A stretch of 40,392 nucleotides of DNA from Flavobacteriaceae bacterium. Its GTDB lineage: Bacteria > Bacteroidota > Bacteroidia > Flavobacteriales > Flavobacteriaceae. Below are positions 7,333 through 16,264 of this stretch, in pieces; the stretch's first letter is position 1; each line of letters opens with the position of its first letter. A program made the position numbers and the translations under genes. The notes below the pieces were generated by a model. It did not search any database, was not told the DNA's origin, and saw only the letters and a program-made list of their open reading frames with translations. The stretch lies in the NCBI GenBank assembly GCA_016764435.1, contig JAESRX010000065.1:44773-85164 (forward strand), in the 5' to 3' direction.

Positions 7333-8580
7333 ATGAAAACTGTTTCCCATTTTTTTTATGATAAATTTATTCTTTCAGGAATGAGTGAATCAATGGCTGA
7401 ATATTTAAATATGATCATCCTTCTAGTAGGGTTACTTCTCTTGCTAATTATATCAGATTTTTTAGCTCGAAAAAGTATTCGGGCAATTTTTAATAAGTTC
7501 ACGGAGAAAACCGATACCAATTTCGACGACTTATTGGTTAAAAACAAAGCACCTCGAAACCTTGCTCATATTATTCCTGTAATTATTGCGGATGAGTTAT
7601 TTGATAATGTATTTATTCATTTTGAAGAAGCGGAGATTTTTTCAAGAAAAGCATTGAACATCTTTGGTATATTGATAACACTGTGGATCGTGCGTAGTTT
7701 ACTAAATACTTTTAAAGATTACTTTAAAACCTTACCTGTCTTAAAAGATAAACCAATAGATAGTTATATCCAGGTGTTTATGATTTTTATTTGGGTACTT
7801 GGATTTATTTTTGCCTTTGTGGTTTTAACAGATACAGAAATTTATACTTTTATCGCTACTCTTGGTGCTGCCTCAGCAGTAATCATATTAGTGTTCAAAG
7901 ACACGATTATGGGCTTTGTAGCAAGTATTCAAGTTGCCACCAATGATATGGTTCGTATTGGAGACTGGATTACATTTGAGAAATATGGTGCCGATGGTGA
8001 TGTAATTGAAATTAATCTTACCACTGTTAAAATTCAGAATTTTGACAATACTATTACTACTATTCCAACATATGCTTTAATTTCCGAGTCGTTTAAAAAC
8101 TGGAGAGGTATGAGTAATTCTGGAGGACGAAGAATAAAAAGAGCACTTATTATAAAACAAGATAGTGTAAAGTATTTAAATAGTACAGCAATTGACAAAC
8201 TTAAAAAAATTCAACTGTTAACATCCTATTTAGCGACACGACAAAAAGACATTAGCTTACAGAATGAACGTAATTCTGTAGATAAGAACTTGCTAATTAA
8301 CGGAAGAAACTTAACCAATATCGGGGTTTTCAGAAAATATATGGAATCTTATGTTGAAAATCATCCAGCAATTAATGAAGACATGATGATCATGGTTAGG
8401 CAATTGACGCCCTCTTCGCAAGGGATCCCAATAGAAATATACGCTTTTAGTAAAGATAAAGTATGGAAAAATTACGAATACATAATGGCGGATATTTTTG
8501 ATCATTTAATCGCCTCGGTTCCGTATTTTGAATTAGAATTATTTGAACTACCGAGTACTATCAGTTACATTTCCAAGTAA
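7333..8580 (+). CDS. Mechanosensitive channel of the MscS family, YbdG-like
   Basis: 415 residues. Transmembrane segments lie near residues 23-45, 105-120, 145-165 and 170-200; the last contains ATLGAASAVIILVFKDTIMGFVAS, the Gly/Ala-rich pore helix TM3 of MscS. It is followed by the beta domain MVRIGDWITFEKYGADGDVIEINLTTVKIQNFDNTITTIPTY in short elements (for example VRIGDWIT, GDVIEINLTTVKIQNFDN), typical of all family members. The long cytoplasmic C-terminal domain (about 190 residues) with the inserted stretch SVKYLNSTAIDKLKKIQ fits YbdG-type miniconductance channels, which protect against hypo-osmotic shock. It is a single gene. Confidence 0.9.
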   Translation: MKTVSHFFYDKFILSGMSESMAEYLNMIILLVGLLLLLIISDFLARKSIRAIFNKFTEKTDTNFDDLLVKNKAPRNLAHIIPVIIADELFDNVFIHFEEAEIFSRKALNIFGILITLWIVRSLLNTFKDYFKTLPVLKDKPIDSYIQVFMIFIWVLGFIFAFVVLTDTEIYTFIATLGAASAVIILVFKDTIMGFVASIQVATNDMVRIGDWITFEKYGADGDVIEINLTTVKIQNFDNTITTIPTYALISESFKNWRGMSNSGGRRIKRALIIKQDSVKYLNSTAIDKLKKIQLLTSYLATRQKDISLQNERNSVDKNLLINGRNLTNIGVFRKYMESYVENHPAINEDMMIMVRQLTPSSQGIPIEIYAFSKDKVWKNYEYIMADIFDHLIASVPYFELELFELPSTISYISK

Positions 8581-8683
8581 TGGTTTAGAAATAGAATTAT
8601 TTTTTGTTATACCAATTAAATTTCCAAGTGACGGTTTAGCAAATAAACTATTTATACCGGTCATTTTGGATTGTAATTGGTAT
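8570..8683. repeat. Partial duplication of the MscS 3' end within an inverted-repeat-bounded segment
   Basis: TTTCCAAGT..TGGTTTAG at the end of the channel gene (from 8570) recurs 51 bases later (from 8621) as TTTCCAAGTGACGGTTTAG. The second copy lies between ATACCAATTA (8609-8618) and its exact reverse complement TAATTGGTAT (8674-8683). The 75-bp segment between these ends could be a tiny mobile or hairpin element that carries a copied piece of the gene end. Confidence 0.4.
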
Positions 8684-8747
8684 CATACTTCCTTCAACAT
8701 TGATAGGAAGAATTAATGAATCTATGATTTTTTATTAAAAAGAATTA

Positions 8748-8803
8748 CTTGCTAGAAGACACAGGACCGTCCTAAGTGAAATAGTCCTGTGTCTTGTAGC
8801 AAG
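8748..8803. repeat. 20-bp inverted repeat with one mismatch
   Basis: 8748-8767 (CTTGCTAGAAGACACAGGAC) and 8784-8803 are reverse complements with one mismatch, around a 16-base loop. It lies between the convergent MscS and DUF2892 genes but has no T tract on either side, so it is either a bidirectional transcription stop of weak type or a separate palindromic element. Confidence 0.6.
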
Positions 8804-8825
8804 AATCTCCTGCATTAAACAGTTA

Positions 8826-9014
8826 TTAATTGTCCTTTACGCCTAATTTAGTGAGTATTTTCTCTAATAAACACCAATTTGTAAATGAGTATTGTAATAA
8901 ATTGGCACCTACAAATCCAGAGAGCCATAGCCAGTTTTGATGTATATAAATACTTAAGAGTATTCCTGTAAGGATAAAAGTTCCTGCAATTCCTTTAATT
9001 AAACGTTGTTTCAT
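8826..9014 (-). CDS. DUF2892 (YgaP-like) small membrane protein
   Basis: 62 residues: MKQRLIKGIAGTFILTGILL, a short turn with NWLWL, and GFVGANLLQYSFTNWCLLEKIL, i.e. two membrane helices with the FTNWCLLEKILxKLG signature of the DUF2892 family (the membrane part of YgaP). It lies 138 bases after the RND pump gene on the same strand, an arrangement often seen in this group, and may be the last gene of that operon. The conserved Cys in helix two is present. The function of the family is not established outside fused rhodanese forms. Confidence 0.82.
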   Translation of the reverse strand: MKQRLIKGIAGTFILTGILLSIYIHQNWLWLSGFVGANLLQYSFTNWCLLEKILTKLGVKDN

Positions 9015-9152
9015 TGTCTGAGTTTTTTAAATGTTATTATTTTAATGTTTGGGTGATTTGTTGTGTCACTTTTAAAATGAGGACTATTCATAGCGGAGCA
9101 CCTTAGGGAAATGTTGAAGTGTTTTAGAAAGGTGCCCAGTTACTTATGGTAT

Positions 9153-12100
9153 TTATTTTTCGGGATATTTATGTTTTTCTGTCATATAGTACACCAGAGG
9201 CACTACCAATAATGTTAAAATTGTAGATACAATGGTACCACCCATTAGTGAAATGGCAAGGCCTTGAAAAATAGGATCAAATAAAATAACGAAGGCACCT
9301 ATTACTACGGTGCCAGCAGTTAATAAAATAGGAACGGTACGTACTGCTCCAGCTTCTATAACGGCTTGTTTTATAGGGACTCCGTCCGCCAGTCTTAGTT
9401 CTATAAAGTCAACTAATAATACTGAATTTCTAACCATAATTCCTGCCAAGGCAATCATTCCAATCATGGAAGTAGCCGTAAAAAAGGCTCCCATGATCCA
9501 ATGTCCTAAAACAATTCCAATCATTGATAAAGGAACGGCAACTAACATTACTAAAGGGGCTTTGAAATTTTGGAACCAGCCTACAATTAAAATGTAAATT
9601 ACTAAAATAGCAATTCCAAAAGCAGCTCCTAAATCTCTAAAAACTTCGTAGGTGATTTGCCATTCGCCATCCCACTTTACGGTGTATTGCTCTTCGTGTT
9701 CCGGTTGTTGGTTAAACGCTTCTTGTAAAACATATCCAGTAGGCATCTTAATTTCGGACAATCTGTCCGACATGTTTAAAATTCCATACACAGGACTTTC
9801 AAGGACTCCTGCCATGTCCGCTAGCACATAGACCACACGTTTCTGATTCTTGTGATAAATGGCTTTTTCTCGAATGCTTTCTTCTATTTGGATCAAATCT
9901 CCCAGAGGAATCGCAACATCATGAGTTGAAATTATTTTTAAATTTTTCAAATCTTCGAGGGACGATTTTTCTTTTTCATCCAAACTCAATATGATTCCAA
10001 TCTGTTGATTAGCGGTTTCCTTATAAATACTTGAAATGGGCATCTCGGACAAGGCCATTTTTAACGTTTTTACTATCTGAACAGGAGCAACCCCATAAAG
10101 CATGGCTTTTTCTTTATCGATCTTAAATTTGTATTCAATTTGGTCTGCTTCTACCATCCAGTCTACATCCACCACATCAGGGGTCGATTTCATCAAAGAT
10201 TCTAGTTGTTTGGCAATGACCATTTGTTCGGCGTAATCCGGTCCATAAACTTCGGCCACAATGGTGGATAATACGGGAGGTCCGGGTGGAACTTCTACCA
10301 ATTTAACATTGGCATTATAGCGCGCACCAATTTCTTGAATGCCTGCTCTTAATTTTTTAACGATATCGTGGCTTTGTTCTGAACGATGTTCCTTATCAAT
10401 TAAGTTAACTTGAATATCTGCCATATTGGAGCCACCGCGTAGGTCATAATGTCGGACCAATCCGTTAAATGTAATAGGTGCGGAGGTGCCAATATAACTT
10501 TGATGAGTATCCACTTCAGGGCGTTGGGATAAGAAATAGGCAATTTCTCTAGTCACTGCGGCAGTACGTTCTAGGGTAGTACCTTCTGGCATATCTATCA
10601 CAACTTGAAATTCGTTTTTATTATCAAAAGGAAGCATTTTTAATGCCACTGAATTGGTAAAAAAGAGTCCCATTACCACTACAAGAGTCCCAAAAGTTAG
10701 GCCGAGGAATATCCATCGTTTTTTAGGATTTTCTAATAATGGAGTTTCTAGCTTGTTGTAAATTTTATAAATTAAATTCGTTTCTAATCCTTCTGATTTT
10801 TTAGCCTCTTGTTTGTCCTTTTCTTTTAATAAGTGGACCCCTAAATAAGGTGTAATTGTCAAGGCTACAAAGAGAGAAAATAACATGGCTATGGAGGCTC
10901 CAATCGGCATAGGACTCATATATGGCCCCATTAATCCAGATACAAATGCCATGGGTAATACCGCAGCAATTACAGTGAAAGTGGCTAAAATTGTAGGGTT
11001 TCCAACTTCGTTGATGGCAAAAAGTGCCGCTTGCTTAAAGGGCAGTCGTTTCATCTTAAAATGACGGTGCATGTTCTCTGCTATAATAATGGAATCGTCC
11101 ACTACAATTCCTGTGACAAATACCAAGGCAAAAAGTGTGATTCTATTCAAGGTGTAATCCAGCATGTAATAGCTGAATAGGGTCAATGCAAAAGTGACAG
11201 GTACCGATAAAAATACGACCAATCCTCCACGCCATCCCATGGCTAACATTACGACGATGGTTACGGCGATGATAGAACCAAAAAGATGTACTAATAATTC
11301 AGAGACCTTTTGAGAAGCGGTTTCTCCGTAATTTCGGGTTACAGAAACATGCACTTCATTAGGAATGAGTGTTTTTTTCAATCGTTCCACTTTTTCCAGA
11401 ATAATAGCCGCTGTTTTCATAGCGTCTGCTCCTTTACGTTTTGAAATAGAAAGTGTAATGGCTGGGTAATCACCAGTAAATTCACTTGATTTTTTATGGG
11501 CTTTTCCGTAGCCAAAAGAAACATAGTTCTTAGGGATTTCTGGTCCATCTACGATAGTGGCTACTTGTTTTAGATACACAGGTTGGTTTTGGTGTACACC
11601 TACAACTAAATTTTCTACATCTTCTGTGTTTGATAGAAAATCTCCTATGTTTACGAAATATTCCGTGTCATTTTTATCAAAACTTCCTGCTGTTTGTTGT
11701 GCATTATTGGCTTGTATTTTTTGACTGATACTCAAAAAATCAACACCACTTTCAGCCATTTTTTCTTTGTCTAAAATAACGCGAACTTGTTGGTTTCTAC
11801 CTCCAATAGTTTTGGTAATGGCTACATCATTTACCTTTTCTATTTCGGAACGTAGTTCTTGTGCAATTTTCTTGAGTTGATAGTCGTCATAAGTTTCACT
11901 CCATAGGGTTAGTCCTAACATAGGCACATCATCTATAGCGCGTGTTTTAATTAATGGAAATGAAACACCTTGTGGCATCTGGTCCATATTTTTCATGATT
12001 TCGTTGTAGAGTTTTACGAACGAACGTTCAGTATCTTCTCCAACGTAAAATTGAACAATAATCATGGATTGCTCGTTCATAGAAGTGGAATAAACATATT

Positions 12101-12347
12101 CTACCCCTTTGATATTGGAAACTATTTTCTCTAATGGTTTTGTCACACGGGATTCTATTTCCAGAGGGCTTGCTCCAGGATAGCGAACAAAAATGTCTGC
12201 AATAGGCACCTCTATTTGTGGTTCTTCTTCTCTAGGAATTAAAAACGAGGTATAAATTCCGATGGCTAAAAACATCACCATCAGTAAGATTGTGAGTTTA
12301 GAGTTCATAAATAACTTGGCGATGTTGCCTGCTAATCCTTCTTTCAT
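9153..12347 (-). CDS. RND efflux transporter, inner membrane pump subunit
   Basis: 1064 residues, the usual size for an RND pump. It starts with MKEGLAGNIAKLFMNSKLTI and a first membrane helix, followed by a large periplasmic porter domain (EVPIADIFVRYPGASPLEIE), a block of helices containing ALVFVTGIVVDDSIIIAENM with the paired aspartates of the proton relay in TM4, a second periplasmic domain and a closing helix block with GMIALAGIMVRNSVLLVDF. The TM4 aspartates and the sequence style place it with HAE/AcrB-like pumps rather than with SecDF. It sits 4 bp after the adaptor gene and works with it and with the TolC protein as a tripartite pump across both membranes. The substrate is unknown; the motif set does not single out metals. 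Confidence 0.93.
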   Translation of the reverse strand: MKEGLAGNIAKLFMNSKLTILLMVMFLAIGIYTSFLIPREEEPQIEVPIADIFVRYPGASPLEIESRVTKPLEKIVSNIKGVEYVYSTSMNEQSMIIVQFYVGEDTERSFVKLYNEIMKNMDQMPQGVSFPLIKTRAIDDVPMLGLTLWSETYDDYQLKKIAQELRSEIEKVNDVAITKTIGGRNQQVRVILDKEKMAESGVDFLSISQKIQANNAQQTAGSFDKNDTEYFVNIGDFLSNTEDVENLVVGVHQNQPVYLKQVATIVDGPEIPKNYVSFGYGKAHKKSSEFTGDYPAITLSISKRKGADAMKTAAIILEKVERLKKTLIPNEVHVSVTRNYGETASQKVSELLVHLFGSIIAVTIVVMLAMGWRGGLVVFLSVPVTFALTLFSYYMLDYTLNRITLFALVFVTGIVVDDSIIIAENMHRHFKMKRLPFKQAALFAINEVGNPTILATFTVIAAVLPMAFVSGLMGPYMSPMPIGASIAMLFSLFVALTITPYLGVHLLKEKDKQEAKKSEGLETNLIYKIYNKLETPLLENPKKRWIFLGLTFGTLVVVMGLFFTNSVALKMLPFDNKNEFQVVIDMPEGTTLERTAAVTREIAYFLSQRPEVDTHQSYIGTSAPITFNGLVRHYDLRGGSNMADIQVNLIDKEHRSEQSHDIVKKLRAGIQEIGARYNANVKLVEVPPGPPVLSTIVAEVYGPDYAEQMVIAKQLESLMKSTPDVVDVDWMVEADQIEYKFKIDKEKAMLYGVAPVQIVKTLKMALSEMPISSIYKETANQQIGIILSLDEKEKSSLEDLKNLKIISTHDVAIPLGDLIQIEESIREKAIYHKNQKRVVYVLADMAGVLESPVYGILNMSDRLSEIKMPTGYVLQEAFNQQPEHEEQYTVKWDGEWQITYEVFRDLGAAFGIAILVIYILIVGWFQNFKAPLVMLVAVPLSMIGIVLGHWIMGAFFTATSMIGMIALAGIMVRNSVLLVDFIELRLADGVPIKQAVIEAGAVRTVPILLTAGTVVIGAFVILFDPIFQGLAISLMGGTIVSTILTLLVVPLVYYMTEKHKYPEK

Positions 12348-12351
12348 ACTA

Positions 12352-13434
12352 TTATTGTTTTATAAGAATTTTTACACCATTGTATATCGGTAATTCAGCA
12401 GAGAGAACATAGGACTCACCTTGGCTAAGGCCAGATAGTATTTGTATGTTTTCTCCGTAGATTCTTCCTACTCGCAACCATCTTAATAAGGCTATATTGT
12501 CTTTGTTTAGGGTATAAACACCTAGTAATTCTCCTTTTTTAACCAAGGCACTTCTTGGGATTAAAACGGAATTCTGTTCCTCTTTTTCAGAGGAGATCGG
12601 AAATTGTATGGAAACATACATTCCTGAGAATACATTTTTTATACTTGATACTAGTTTTATTTTTACTAAATATTGTCCTCCGGTGTTGTTAGAAGAGGTA
12701 CTTATTTCGCTCACCAAACCTTTGAGGATCTCAGGGTTCGATTTTAAAAGTACTTCTACATTCATATCTTTAGCTATTTTCCCAATAATGTGTTCTGAAA
12801 CCATCGTGTTTACTTCATAATTATGCTGGTTTTCCATGTCAATAAGTGGTTTTCCAGGACTAGCCATATCGCCTTGTTCTATATAAGTATTCGTAATTAC
12901 ACCCGTAAAAGGAGCTCTTATTGTGCTGTAAGCACGTAGGGCATTTATTTCGGACTCTTTTGCTTTTATACTAGAGAGGCGGGCTTTTGCTATGGAGTAT
13001 TGTACGGAAATGTCGTCCATTTCTTTTTGAGAAGCACTGTTGCTTTTAAAAAGAGTTGTATACCGATTGTAATTTATTTGACTGTTTTTTAAAGAGGCTG
13101 TTGCTTCTAAGATACTGGCGGCTACTTGTGCTTTTTTTGCATCAATGTCACTGCTGTTTAGTTGGATAAGTATTTGCCCTTTGCGTACTTTGTCGCCAGG
13201 TTTTAAGGTGAATTTACTTACGAAGCCCATAGTTCTTGTGCTAATAGTAGCACTGTTTGCTGCCACTATTTTTCCGGAACTAGTGGTGAATCCTTGAGTT
13301 GAATTACTCCCTACAGTGGCTATTGGAGCCTTAATACTTACTGTTTCTTTTATTTCTTTCGTAGTTTCTTTACGCTCACAACTTACTATAGTTATCAATA
13401 GTAATGCGATTGTTATTTTGATTATATTTTTCAT
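12352..13434 (-). CDS. RND periplasmic adaptor (HlyD/MFP family) lipoprotein
   Basis: 360 residues from the ATG at 13434. The start is chosen because MKNIIKITIALLLITIVSC forms a lipoprotein signal with lipobox Cys; the frame continues upstream but that part overlaps the TolC coding sequence and contains no signal. Domains in order: a lipoyl/barrel strand (GKIVAANSATISTRTMGFVS), an alpha-helical hairpin (about residues 100-160, SQKEMDDISVQYSIAKARLS), the second lipoyl half (YSTIRAPFTGVITNTYIEQG), and the beta-barrel and membrane-proximal domains. It links the inner membrane pump to the outer membrane channel. It is second in the tolC-adaptor-pump operon. Confidence 0.92.
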   Translation of the reverse strand: MKNIIKITIALLLITIVSCERKETTKEIKETVSIKAPIATVGSNSTQGFTTSSGKIVAANSATISTRTMGFVSKFTLKPGDKVRKGQILIQLNSSDIDAKKAQVAASILEATASLKNSQINYNRYTTLFKSNSASQKEMDDISVQYSIAKARLSSIKAKESEINALRAYSTIRAPFTGVITNTYIEQGDMASPGKPLIDMENQHNYEVNTMVSEHIIGKIAKDMNVEVLLKSNPEILKGLVSEISTSSNNTGGQYLVKIKLVSSIKNVFSGMYVSIQFPISSEKEEQNSVLIPRSALVKKGELLGVYTLNKDNIALLRWLRVGRIYGENIQILSGLSQGESYVLSAELPIYNGVKILIKQ

Positions 13435-13501
13435 TTTAGGTCTTTTTAATAAGGTTATAATGCTCCCTAATGTTAGAGATTGGACGTCAATTATAGAGGT
13501 G

Positions 13502-14827
13502 TTATTTGGAAAGGAATTTAAGGGTTGCTTGTGAGTAATTATAGTTGAAAATAGCGCGATAATATTCCAATTGCTTTTGAGAATATTGTGTTTCTGAAAA
13601 CAATAAATCACTTGTTTTTTCGAGTCCTTGTTTATAGCGATTTAATCGAATTCGCAAAACTTCTTTAGACTGCTCCATGGCTAATTTAGAAAGTTGTAGT
13701 TGTAGTTTACTATTTTTTAAATTGCGAAGGGATTGTTGAAAGGCCATATAACTTTGTGCTTTATAGTAGTTGTAGTCAAGAATAGATTTATCTAGTAGCG
13801 CCTTGCTCTTTTGTATTTTTCCTAGACGTTTGTTCCCATTAAAAATAGTCCAAGAAAGTTGTGCCCCAACTAAATATCCACGGGCAGTAGTTCCCGTAAA
13901 ATCTCCATCGTGTATTTCGTAGGATCCAAAAGCATTGAGTCGCGGTAAATACCCTGTTTTCTGGGCCTTGTAATTGTTTAAATAGGCTTCCGTATTTTTT
14001 TTAAGAGCAGCGAGGTCCGATCGATTTTCTTTTAGTGATTTTCCTTGTAAAGAAGGAGGGTTTACTGCTGAAAGTTTATGCTTAGGTAAGTATATAACAT
14101 TGGTTTCTTTTCCCATGAGTAAGGAGATGACATCGGAACTATTTTGAATATTACTTTGAGCCACTTGTAAGCTGTTTTGAACTTCTGTTAACCGAACTTT
14201 AACGGCTAAAACATCCGATTTTTGTAACAATCCTTGCTCGAAACTGTTGATGGTTAATTGTGTGTTTTCTGTGGCAGCCTCTAAAGATTTCTCAAGGACT
14301 TCTGTCGCTTTATAGGCCAATTGAAGTTGCATATAAGTTTTGAATACTTGCAATTCTAATTGTTCTTTCGTACGAGTCGCTTGTAATTTATAGGATTGTA
14401 CGGTGGCTTTTGCTGCTTTCCTTTTGTAGATGCCGTCTATATTTATAAGTGGTTGTTGTATGTTTATTTTGGCAGTAAAATCATCTATCCTCGAAGGATT
14501 ATTTAAGAGCGACGGTGTAAAATCATTTTGTGTCAATATTTCTTGATTTAATTTTGCTCCAAATGCCATTAAGGGGTTTGTGGTGGTAATTCCAGTATAA
14601 GACAGGGAGATGTTCGGAAGGAAAACGGCATTGCTTTGTGTTAGATCTGCTTGCGCAATGCTTCTATTTACTTCGGATATTTTAAGGCTGTAATTATTTG
14701 TTGCTACGCCACTTTTGAAATCGTCATAGGTGAGGGGAGTCGCCTGCCCAAAACTAAGACTGCTTATTAGTAAGAAAGAGAAACTAAATATAAGGGATAA
14801 TTTAATCGTGAGAAATGGATTTTCCAT
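13502..14827 (-). CDS. TolC-family outer membrane efflux channel
   Basis: 441 residues from the ATG at 14827, which yields the signal peptide MENPFLTIKLSLIFSFSFLL...SFGQ. The frame runs back to a TTG at 14854, but this lies in the promoter -7 box, so it cannot be the start. The mature protein has the twofold OEP repeat: long amphipathic helices rich in Gln, Asn and Lys (for example TYMQLQLAYKATEVLEKSLE and QQSLRNLKNSKLQLQLSKLA) and short beta segments (ARGYLVGAQLSWTIFNGNKR). It provides the outer membrane exit for the RND pump encoded next to it, and is the first gene of the operon, preceded by a palindrome that could be a repressor site. Confidence 0.92.
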   Translation of the reverse strand: MENPFLTIKLSLIFSFSFLLISSLSFGQATPLTYDDFKSGVATNNYSLKISEVNRSIAQADLTQSNAVFLPNISLSYTGITTTNPLMAFGAKLNQEILTQNDFTPSLLNNPSRIDDFTAKINIQQPLINIDGIYKRKAAKATVQSYKLQATRTKEQLELQVFKTYMQLQLAYKATEVLEKSLEAATENTQLTINSFEQGLLQKSDVLAVKVRLTEVQNSLQVAQSNIQNSSDVISLLMGKETNVIYLPKHKLSAVNPPSLQGKSLKENRSDLAALKKNTEAYLNNYKAQKTGYLPRLNAFGSYEIHDGDFTGTTARGYLVGAQLSWTIFNGNKRLGKIQKSKALLDKSILDYNYYKAQSYMAFQQSLRNLKNSKLQLQLSKLAMEQSKEVLRIRLNRYKQGLEKTSDLLFSETQYSQKQLEYYRAIFNYNYSQATLKFLSK

Positions 14828-14851
14828 GTTGTTTTTTGTTTTCGTTTTTTG

Positions 14852-14859
14852 CAAATGTA
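14852..14859 (-). promoter_or_regulatory. -7 promoter element of the efflux operon
   Basis: TACATTTG at 14859-14852 matches TAnnTTTG; the ATG at 14827 is 24 bases downstream. Upstream, TTC rather than TTG lies at a spacing of 18, so the -33 element is weak, as expected for a regulated promoter. Confidence 0.6.
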
Positions 14860-14881
14860 CATGGCATTGTTTGCAGTGAAC

Positions 14882-14895
14882 GTAACAAATGTTAC
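14882..14895. promoter_or_regulatory. Palindromic operator candidate upstream of the efflux operon
   Basis: GTAACAAATGTTAC is a perfect 5-4-5 palindrome just upstream of the -33 region, and a further CGTTAC half-site occurs at 14915-14920. Efflux operons are commonly repressed by TetR-type proteins at such sites; no regulator gene is adjacent in this window. Confidence 0.4.
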
Positions 14896-14926
14896 AACAT
14901 GTAATTGTTAAAATCGTTACACAAAA

Positions 14927-14953
14927 AAACCACTCAAGTATTTGAGTGGTTTT
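14927..14953 (-). terminator. Terminator of terC (works on both strands)
   Basis: AAACCACTCAA and TTGAGTGGTTT pair around a short loop, with A and T runs outside, so either direction gives a U tract. It separates terC from the efflux promoter. Confidence 0.85.
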
Positions 14954-14983
14954 TTTAGTATTAAAAAAAAGATTAGGAGTTCT

Positions 14984-15832
14984 TTATTTTTTCTTTTTTA
15001 CGGTAGTAGTTACTATCGTAGAATTATGAAGTTTTACAGGGTTCTTGGTTTTTTTCATTTTTAAATTTAAAAACTCAACCAGTAAAGAGAAGAAAATAGC
15101 AAAATAGAGATAGCCTTTAGGAATGGCTTCTACGGCCATGTCACCAAATAATTTAAAATGTGCCAAATGTGATCCTTCAGCTAATAGCATAACACCTATC
15201 AATATTAAAAAAGATAAACCAAGGATCTGAATGGTAGGATGGTCATTTACAAATTTACTTACAGGCCCCGCAAAGGCCATCATAATAATTACAGAAATAA
15301 TGATAGAGACTACCATAATCATCATTCCTCCATCGTAGCCAAAACCGGCAGGAGGATTTTCTAAACTGACCAATCCAATAGCTGTTAGGATACTGTCAAA
15401 AGAAAATACGATATTAAGTAAGGAAATTTGGATGATCGCTTGGGTTAAAGTACTGGTTGGTTTTCCATTACCACCTTCTTCTTCTCCTTCTAATTTATGG
15501 TGGATTTCCGTAACTGCTTTGTACAATAAAAAGAGGCCTCCTCCAAAAACAATTAAGCTTTGTCCTGTGACACTTACTTCTAGCCAAGACCATTCAATGT
15601 GTACGATTACTCCTTGTAATTTTAGGACCCAAGTAATTCCGAATAAGAGTAGAATTCTGAAAACCATGGCCAATATAAGTCCAATATTTCGAGCTTTCGG
15701 TTGGTCTTCCTCTTTTAACTTATTAGAGACAATAGAGATAAATACAATATTGTCTATCCCTAACACAATTTCTAAAAAGGTTAAGGTAAGCAGGGCTATC
15801 CATGCGTCTGGTTGCGTTAAAATTTCTAACAT
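14984..15832 (-). CDS. TerC family integral membrane protein
   Basis: 282 residues with about seven hydrophobic helices. TFLEIVLGIDNIVFISIVSNKL and LNIVFSFDSILTAIGLV carry the paired acidic signatures (E..GIDN and SFDS) that define the TerC family and probably bind metal. Known members are linked to tellurite resistance, and others to Mn2+ export or to loading of exported metalloproteins; which applies here cannot be told. The C-terminus is basic (MKKTKNPVKL...KKKK), cytoplasmic. Its ATG overlaps the stop of the preceding lipoprotein gene (TAATG), so the two are translated together. Confidence 0.9.
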   Translation of the reverse strand: MLEILTQPDAWIALLTLTFLEIVLGIDNIVFISIVSNKLKEEDQPKARNIGLILAMVFRILLLFGITWVLKLQGVIVHIEWSWLEVSVTGQSLIVFGGGLFLLYKAVTEIHHKLEGEEEGGNGKPTSTLTQAIIQISLLNIVFSFDSILTAIGLVSLENPPAGFGYDGGMMIMVVSIIISVIIMMAFAGPVSKFVNDHPTIQILGLSFLILIGVMLLAEGSHLAHFKLFGDMAVEAIPKGYLYFAIFFSLLVEFLNLKMKKTKNPVKLHNSTIVTTTVKKKK

Positions 15833-16215
15833 TAGTGAGCTGTTTTTGTGAGTGTTCCTTTTTGCTTGTATTTGGAGTCACCTATGCTAGCTTCAAAATC
15901 GTAGGAATTTTCCTTAATGTCTGTTATTTTAACATGTATGAGATCGTAGTCCAAGGCCGTTTTTGGATGCAACATTTTTAGGGTGTATTTAAAAGGTGTT
16001 TCCCAATGAATAATTAAGGTGTCTACACGTTTTTCATAGCGTTCAATTTGTAAACTGTCCGTTCGTTGAATACGTGTAACACTGTAGCCTTTTTCTGCTG
16101 GTATTTCAAAAGTACCAGATTTGAATCGGTCAGGACTTATTTTGTCGTTATGACAGGCCGTAACAAGGCCAAAAAATAAGATGCTTAGGAGGTATAATTT
16201 GTTGTTAGTTTTCAT
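15832..16215 (-). CDS. Small lipoprotein of a flavobacterial family
   Basis: 127 residues. MKTNNKLYLLSILFFGLVTAC is a lipoprotein signal with lipobox Cys21. The mature part contains RFKSGTFEIPAEKGYSVTRI, DSLQIERYEKRVDTLIIHW and FKYTLKMLHPKTALDYDLIHVKI, all strands in appearance. I recall similar short proteins in Flavobacteriaceae labelled as DNA topoisomerase IV; nothing here supports that label, since a lipid-anchored 106-residue beta protein cannot be a topoisomerase. The start of terC overlaps its stop by one base, so it is in an operon with it. Function unknown. Confidence 0.75.
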   Translation of the reverse strand: MKTNNKLYLLSILFFGLVTACHNDKISPDRFKSGTFEIPAEKGYSVTRIQRTDSLQIERYEKRVDTLIIHWETPFKYTLKMLHPKTALDYDLIHVKITDIKENSYDFEASIGDSKYKQKGTLTKTAH

Positions 16216-16264
16216 AGACTAACAAAAATAGTAAAATAAATAGTTTTAGTTGGAAGAATAGCTA

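Noticed and set aside
9098-9135. Terminator after the RND pump gene
   Set aside because: GCACCTT and AAGGTGC can pair only over a 24-base loop, without a T tract in the right place.
15432-15851. Long plus-strand frame opposite terC
   Set aside because: No start signal or plausible protein pattern; the minus-strand frame has all TerC motifs.
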